A stretch of 64,000 bases of DNA, taken from positions 1,612,868 to 1,676,867 of the forward strand of contig OX393577.1 in the NCBI GenBank assembly GCA_947652605.1, read 5' to 3'. The position numbers were made by a program, and so were the translations under genes. The stretch comes from Elmis aenea (Eukaryota > Arthropoda > Insecta > Coleoptera > Elmidae). Under the pieces are notes generated by a model. The model worked only from the letters and a program-made list of their open reading frames with translations, was not told where the DNA came from and made no database searches. This document shows positions 52,701 to 61,700 of the stretch, one piece after another (within the stretch, counting starts at the first letter, position 1; each line of letters begins with the position of its first letter).

Positions 52701-55700
52701 AACACTACGCTATTACTTAACAGTAGGTCGTTACTTGCTTCTAGTGGCAAGTTACTTTGCAACAAACGATATCTAGAACAGTATTAAAGAGTTGAAGTTC
52801 GTTGTGGATTGATTAAGACTGGGATGCATATTTATCTTCATCATAAACAAAGAGCATAGCACAACGCATTATTCAATTTGATTCACTGCAACATTTCACT
52901 TCCTTAGGCAAGCATCAATCTTTATAAAGCGCTGTAAACGAATCGAATAAAAGTAAAAAGATTGTTTGGGTTTCCAGTCTCACTTCAGTCGAACAATACA
53001 CCAACATTCAGTTGCCTCACACAGTACAAGAATACTGAATGGCAAATTTAGGTAAAGTAACGACTCCAACAAAAAAGAAACAATCAAATAAACCAACATT
53101 TGCAACACTTACATTAAAACAATGTAATTTTTTGGCATCTTAAAGCACTAACACAAGGTTTTTTAATGTTGATTTAAATAAAAACTATACACAGTTAATA
53201 TAGGTACATATTATACAAGCACTTCAGTGGGTAAAATTTAGAAATTCAATAAACTGACAGTAAAATTCCTAACTGGTATCGCATATATTCATAAATTTGC
53301 AGTGGGTGTGTTAAGGTTGCGTTACAAACATAAAATTCGTGTACTATACGAGTTTATTGTAAGATATTCAAATATTCATAAGTAGCATGCAGGATGCGAA
53401 GAAGGCCGCTGCCATAGGGGCTTCTCAAAATTGGTACTCGAGGAAGATTGCAAATCTAATTGAATAAAAGCGAAATTCGCAGATGTGCAAGAAAGATTTA
53501 TCCTAGCCGTTTCGTTCACTGTGTTCTGATTTTTATGGGCGCTAGAATTTTATACCCCTTATGTTATCCACATTTTATGTTCAAATTTACCAAAATAAAT
53601 ATGGTTATTTATTTTGCACACATCTGCACTTTTAGCCCGAACGCTGTGTCCAAATAACTAACTGAATTAGTCGTTCCAAAAACAGATTTAGTTGTAAAAC
53701 TAATATCTTTCAAACGAAATAAATAATTATAATTTCAAGGGTGTTTTGCTCTAAAAATTCAATAAAATACACACAAATGAGCCTTTTCGAAATTGAAATA
53801 TCAATTTCATTCACGACAAACGTGCAACGTAGGTCGATGAACAAGCAATTTAAGTAGGTAGTGAAAAAAGGTTTAACCTAAGCCGTTGATTTTCAACAAT
53901 GAATCATTTAATCGCTTCGTACAGCAAAACACACATAATACATACATGTAGAAAAAACTATTGTGGCCCCACTTTCATCACAGATTTTCCTTCATGTCCT
54001 GTAACCAAAAGGTTATTCTGATTCTCAAATTTTTAACTGTTTACCTCTCATAACCGTTATAACTAACATATACTTCAGAATCTCTACGAAAAAAAAATTG
54101 TCATCTGGTCCCGATAAAAGGTCTTTATTAGCATCAAATCTCAAATCAAAATTTATTCCTCTATCATGAAAGGTTTTTTAAATATAACTTTAGAGCTTTA
54201 AGATATCTGGAAAGGCACTCAAGGAATAAGTTTATGTAAAGCTTTTTTTAAAAAATAAATCTTATTTATCTTTCTACGATTGTCGGTATAATTATGAAGC
54301 AATTTGCATAACATGAATTACTTGATCACTTATATACTCAAAGCATTTACAAATATATTTAAAATAATTCTATCCTTCATTTTTTTTTTCTAAGCCACAA
54401 AAACTTCGACAACCAATTTTGCAACAAATGACGAATCGCCGTTACACGCATTCGAAAATCAGGAAATACCTATTCAATTAACTTTTAAAATATTACCAAG
54501 TCCCTAGGCGATGATTCAGTATCCACTTTATAGAGTTTAATAGCCGTACTATCAGTAATGGAAGGTAATGCAATTACAACCTCGTTTACTCAGCTGCCAT
54601 TTTCGGCGCAGACGTTCAATTAATTGGTAATTATTAATCTGACGGGGGTAGATGAGATAGAGGCAGTGCGTGGGAGGAACTTGATTATGCAAAAATGTAT
54701 ACGCAAAATCTACAAAACAACTGAAAATGAATTACGTAACATATTACTGGCTGCTCTTTGGAACACTTCTCACAGTCATAAAATTCCATTAGTCATAGTG
54801 AATTAGTTAATAGCAACACAAACATGGAAAAGAGAACGTAGATAACGCTAACCAAAATAGATTTATCACTACCACTACAGTGCATTGATTTATTGTAATA
54901 AGCAGTACTTTCCTTTTTAAAAATCGGTTTGAGCAAATAAAACTTCACATTCCTACAATAAATAAGACAAGAAATATAAAGAAGACGTACACTATAACAA
55001 TTTCTTTTACACAAACACAGCCTTCCTACTATCGAACTTATTATTTTTGTAGCAAATGAACTTAAAGAGGATTAGCGCCCGTTAAATTAATTTACTTTTA
55101 AAATTCATATAAAAAAACTCTAAGGAAGGGAGAAAATGTGTATTTAGGATTTATAAACATAGAGAAGGCATTAGATATGGTGAACAGAGAGAAAATATGG
55201 CAAGCCTTGAAGCATAAAGGAGTAAAAATGCCGATATATTGAAGATAGTCAAAAGTCTATACAGGTCAACAAATAATAAAATTCGAACATGTAACCAAAC
55301 CTCAAGACATTTCGTAAATAAACATGGAGTACGGCAAGGAGGAGTATTAAGCCCGCTACTGTTCTTAAGTCTCATTGATAAAGTTATAAAACAAAGCTGG
55401 AATCAAACGACAAAGTGTACAATAGGATTTCACAATCCAGAACAAGTCAAAGTACGAGCTTATGTATTCGCAGAAGATGTGGTGCTGGTAGCTAAGAACG
55501 AAAAGGAACTTGAAAAGAATATTAACGTGTGGGCTGATATAATGAAAGATTACAACTTAATAGTCGATGAGGAAAAAACTAAGGTAATGGCTATATCCAT
55601 AAAAAAAAAACGCTACTGGAGGCTTATTTATTAATAGCTAAATACGCGACGTGTGGTGGCAGTTTTAACTACCTTGTTATTACATTTGGAAATACTAAAA

Positions 55701-58700
55701 ACATTACTGATAACAAATGAATTCCAGAATCAACATTGCAAATAAGTAGAACAATGCAACAGCTAACGCCTCGATCTCAGCTTTCTCGCCAAAGTGCATC
55801 TGCGGAGGAAACAGAAGGTACATTTTATAGATAGATACTATCGTGATTCGGTTGGAAATAGTTCCGATCAAAACAAGCCAAGAACATCGTTGCGTTTGTT
55901 TTTATGGCGAAAGAAAACACTCCGGCGTGAACGTTGCTTTCACGTTGTACAATGAGTAAAAGAAAATATTAATTTCAAGAGTATTCATGCAATGCAACGT
56001 AAATAAATATTTATCATTGCGTTTGTGCGGGTACGGTGCTTACATAATAAAAGCAAGAGCAACATGTGAACCTGTTTTCGCACCTACGCACTCATAGTTT
56101 ACGATATTATTCAAAGACTAATGTATGTAAGCTATTCGTTAAACAAAACGTCTACATATATTCTGTGCATTTTCGTTATTACTGCAGAACCTATTGCTGT
56201 TGTATTCTTGTATTAAAGCGAATACTATTTGATCCCCACACCTAACAGCAAAAAGATTTAACAAAATCAAGTTGGTTTAAAATTAAAATAGCTGAAAGCG
56301 TGTACGGTTGCTCAAAAAACATAAGAAATACAAGCAATTAAATTGTATACATTTGCATAAAAAGTTTGGTAAGTGATACGATATTATCTAATAAGGAATA
56401 GACGATAACTAACGATCGTCTAATGTTTCAGGGTCGCAATATTCCGAGCTGTGGCACATTTGCTTCATTATTCTCTACCCAAACACACACATATACGAAT
56501 CTCGGGTTTAACATCAATCACAGGCTCGTCTGGCGCTCAGGTTTATATAGGTTACACACATAATGGAAGTTCACGTCTATTAACTCAGATTTTGTATTAA
56601 CGAACCAAAGCTGGCGAGGATAAATTAGACAACAGAAATTCAGCTATCATGCTGAGATATTCGCGATATAAATAGTTTATCTCACCCATGCGTGAGTGGT
56701 GTCTAAGTTTGATACTTAAAGGGAGGGTCACGATATATACAGGGTGATTGATTGAGACCGGGCATTAAAAATATATGAAGAATGAAAAAGGGTATGGATC
56801 TGAAATTTTGGTTTTTACCATAATGGCATCTGATCTGTTTAATGAAAATATTTTAAAGATGGCGACACTTCCGGAAATACCGGAAGTTGACGTCTACTTT
56901 CTTATTTCAAATACAATGGTCTATTTTTTATTGCCTATTTGGATACAAAACGTTATTTTTGAGGGACTTTTATTAGCATTCTCTATACCTAAGTGCAGCC
57001 ATTTTTTAGATTTTTGGAGTTTTTTGAAAATTTTTCGATTTTCATCGTGATGCTTAATATTATCTACCACCGCCATTTTTGAAGAAAAAACGCTTAAATT
57101 TAGACCATGCCTAGAAGAAACCTTGGACTACATCCTGGATATTTTGCAATCGATGCATTACTTACAGGGTGTCCAAAATTTAATTTTCTTTTAATACAAC
57201 TTCAGACCACCAAAACTCGTTTTTTTCAAATACAATGCCCAAACTTTTTTTTCATTTTTTAATGCAAAATTACATTCTGCACCAATCTGTATTCGCGTTT
57301 CCTATACCTATCTGCAACAGTTTTCGAGTTATTAAGAATTTTTGATAAAGTTAAGAGAAATTGCAACATTTTTAAATAGTAGGCCTTGGAAATGACAACA
57401 ATTGCCAATACTTAATAACCGTCAACCACTTTTATCGCTTTTGTCTGAAGTATCTATGAAAATGGATTACCAAGAGTATTCAAACACGGATATTTTGAAT
57501 TTATTTTACATTCTTGGACAAATTCAGAAGATTATTGAAAGTGTGAACGAATAGTTGTGTATTTTTAATGTAGCTTGTACAGCATAGTATATTAAACCCG
57601 AGTCTTGCGCTACCAATCGAATTGATCGCTGAGGATGGTCATTAAAATATCTCAGGATGTTAACTTTGTTAGTTTCATCATTTGTCACACGCTTAGGTCG
57701 AATACAAGCAGATTTCACTCTTCTAAATTGAAAAAAAATTGATTCTATTCATTAAAATTTCTGTCTGGTCATTACAGTCAAATAAGGATAACTCTCACTG
57801 AACATGCGGCAAGTTCTTTCAATAATCTTGTTACATTCTTCATGAATATAAAATAAGTTCAAAATATTCGTGTTTGAATACTCTTGATTATACATTTTCA
57901 TGGATGCTTCAGACAAACGCAATAAAAGTAGTTTACAGTTATTAATATTGGCATTTGCTGTCATTTCCAAGGCTTACTATTAAAAAATGTTGCAATTTCT
58001 CTTAACTTTATCAAAATTTCTTAATAACTCGAAAACTGTTGCAGATAGGTATAGGAAACGCTAATACAGGTTGATGCAGAATGTAATTTTGCATTAAAAA
58101 ATGAAAAAAAAGTTTGGGCATTGTATTTGAAAAAAACGAGTTTTAGTGGTCTGAAGTTGTATTAAAAGAAAATTAAATTTTGGACACCCTGTAAGTAATT
58201 CATCGATTGCAAAAATTCCAGGATGTAGTCCAAGGTTTCTTCTAGGCATGGTCTAAATTTAAGCGTTTTTTTTTTTAAAAATGGCCATGTTAGATAATAT
58301 TAAGCATCACGGTGAAAATCAAAAAATTTTCAAAAAAGTCCAAAAATCTAAAAAATGACTGCACTTAGGTATAGGGAATGCTAATAAAAGTCCCTCTAAA
58401 ATAACGTTTTGAATCCAAAAATGCACTAAAAAATAGACCATTGTATTGAAAATAAAAAAGTAGACGCCAACTTCCGGTATTTGCGGAAGTGTCACCATCT
58501 TGAAAATATTTTCAATAAACAGATCAGATGCCATTATGGTCATAACCAAAATTTCAGATCCATACCCTTTTTCATTCTTCATATATTTTTAATGCCCGGT
58601 CTCAATCAATCACCCTGTATAATTATACAAAATTGAGAACACAAAAGTTATGAAATTAAACAACTAAATGCCTTTCATTATAGAAAATTATGCATAATAA

Positions 58701-61700
58701 GTGAAAAAATCGGTGGCACGATTAATAATAATATTTTTACAACCAAAGTTGTTGCTAGTTTTTCAGATATAACGTAAAAAAATAATTATCGTATTACATG
58801 AGTATATTCGACATACAATATTACAAGAAAATCAATCTGCACCATTTCTTCTACACATTCTATTACAACAGCGGATGACACAGCTCTATTCATAACGCAC
58901 GCAGTAGCCCGAACGGAGGCGTGTACGTTATTAATAAAAAAAAAAACTCCAATACGGCATCAATCATCTTAGATTACCGAAGGTGGTTATCCACAACAAG
59001 AAAAGTTCGAGAGTGTTTTATGACGCACATTACCGAATACCGACGATCTCACCCTCGAAAACAAAACTAATGTTGACATAAGTCATCTTCAATATCAACA
59101 TAAAACTCTCGATCGAAACTTAAAACTCGTTACGCGGGGAGAACACTAGGGGACGATAGAATAAGATGATGAGGATGGGGATAATATCAAATAGTTGTGC
59201 GATAAAAAAGTTTCAAGCACTTTTCTAAAGATAACTTGATTTTTCGCGAATAAAAAAGTGATCGCGAGGATAATAAACTAATACAGAGGGCGACCGTTTC
59301 TTTGTAGGGACAATTTTTCACTGCAAAAGGTAATAAAGACTAATGAAGAGAATTAATTACTGCACAGTTAAGTCACTGCGATATCTTTATCAAAATTAGT
59401 ACCGTCGTAGTAGCAAAAAATCATTATTGCACTATAATTCTTCGTTTATATTTTATCACATTTTTAATGTCCTTTGAAAGGATTCATTTACAGTAAACCA
59501 ATAAGCCAATAAAGCTTTTTTGATGGTTCGTAATTTTCTACGCAGTTCGGTAAAAAAGAAATTATTGATTTTATTTATAACTTCTGAGACAAGTTTTAAA
59601 ATAACCAGGAATGGGGAGTCGGAGTCGCTAGTCTAGAAGTTGAAGCTTTTTTGAGGAGTCGGGAGTGGAACAAAAAATCGACTCCCGACCCTCGATTTAA
59701 ATTTTATCAACGATCAGAACAGAACCAAAACGAAAACAAAGTTACGGTGTAAAACAAAATTTTTCAAAGAACGGAAACCTCTATAACATATTGTTTTGTT
59801 CAAGAACGGAAGCACAACTGAAAATATTCAATATCGGTTTTCCTTAATGTGAAAGGAATCGGGAGTCGGAGACAGTTTAAATCTTAGGAGTCGAGAGTCA
59901 GAATTCGTTTATTTTTCTTCCGACTCCCATCCCTGGAAATAATCTAACTGCGAAAATTTAAAAACTTTCCATTATTAAAAAAACAATTACCATTAAAAAT
60001 TTGAACTACTTCAGCACAATATGAAATTGAATTAATTTTACTTTTCTGGTGAAAAATTACCAAAATAATTACACACAAAACTATACCTATAATATTTAGA
60101 GAAGAAATAAACTGATGTCAGAGCCTACTGCGGTTTCTTTGAACAAAAAATTATTATTGCCATTTCATACTTAATAATAATAATAATGGTAAGCCATTCA
60201 TATCTGTAACCTGTAAATGTGGAATGTTCAAATCTGGAAAATGCAGCGATAGAATCATCCAAATCTTAAATCGTTCAATGCTGGAATCACTCAACGCAGG
60301 AATCATGCAACGATGGAACCACGCAAATCGTTCATCGCTGGAAAGCTCAAATCTGGAATCCAGAAATTAAGAATTTTTGCTGCCCTCTATATTACAAGAG
60401 CCTAAGCATGATATAATTACAGAACACTTCGTTTTATATTTTGTCTTAACTATTGTTCAGAGGAAGATAAAAACATCGTGTTAATGTATCTCAATGGGTA
60501 CGAATTTGGGCAAAGTTGCGTCACTATAATACTTAGTAAATTCTTTTACTTTCTTTTTGAAATTGGCTAAGCATTATAATTGCGCAACTTTGCCCCAATT
60601 TGTAGCCCTTAAGTTACATTAACACGATGTTTTTATCTTCACTGTACAATAGTCGAGACAAAATATAAAACGAAGTGTTCTGTAATTATATTATACTTTG
60701 GCTGTTGTAATAATATAGAGGGCACCAAAAATTCTTAACTTTTGGATTCCAGATTTGAGCGTTCCAGCGATGAACGATTCCCGTGTTGCATGGTTCCATC
60801 GTTGCATGATTCCTGCGTTGACTGATTCCAGCGTTAAACTATTCAAGATTTGAATGATTCTATCGGTGCATTTTCCAGATTTGAACATTCCATATTTGAA
60901 TGTTTCAACTTTTCATGCGGCTCCAATAATAATATCTACACTTTTTTCTATAAACACGGCAAAGACATTTAAGAATAGTAAAATTCCTAATTTCAGTTTT
61001 TCCATCCATATCTAACAATCAAAAATATTAAAAGCATTTGAAAAAAACAAACAAAAGTAATAAACTACAGCCAAAAAACGATTTTTTCAGATTTTTCAGT
61101 AATTATAATAACACTTAAAGACATCTGAAATCTGTTTTAATATTACCCGCTGTCGAATTTGAATCACTCTGCATGTCATGTGAAACTCTGTCAACAACCA
61201 AAACAACAAATAATAATCAAGCCATGAAGTCATTCACGATTTCATAATCATCGTTCGACTAAATATTTTGCGGTTTTTGTTCAATTTGCAAACCACTGAA
61301 AAATCGTTTTTAATTCTAAATGTACATATGTGAACATTAAATAAGTAGGTAATTTCGCAATGCCAATCGCGTTTAGCTACTTCCTGTATAATTCCACACA
61401 CTACTGTAATTTTAATGGCGAACCAACTGATATTAGTCCTAATAGCGTATACGTCAACAGTTCATGAAACACACAGTCATTCATCTTCCCACATAACTGT
61501 ACCTCTAATAAGTACGTATCGTAATGAACAAAAACTGTTTCAATGTTTCCCACATTTACTTTCACAGGGATAGGGAGCTGTTAACACCGAACAACAAGTG
61601 AAATGCATTAAGGCAGTAAAGCTAAGTTAAGTGCTCTGAATATTTGCATACTATCTATAGATACCCGATTCGACATAGTTATTGAAACTGTAGTTAATTA

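Noticed and set aside
53390..53450. [12 protein letters not shown] on the minus strand as a signal-peptide exon
   Set aside because: The frame stops after 15 codons and no donor precedes the stop.
56775..57050. 91-codon ORF and its mirror at 58319-58582 as genes
   Set aside because: They are mirror copies in the two arms of a palindrome, so their similarity reflects the inverted duplication rather than coding constraint. No domain recognised.
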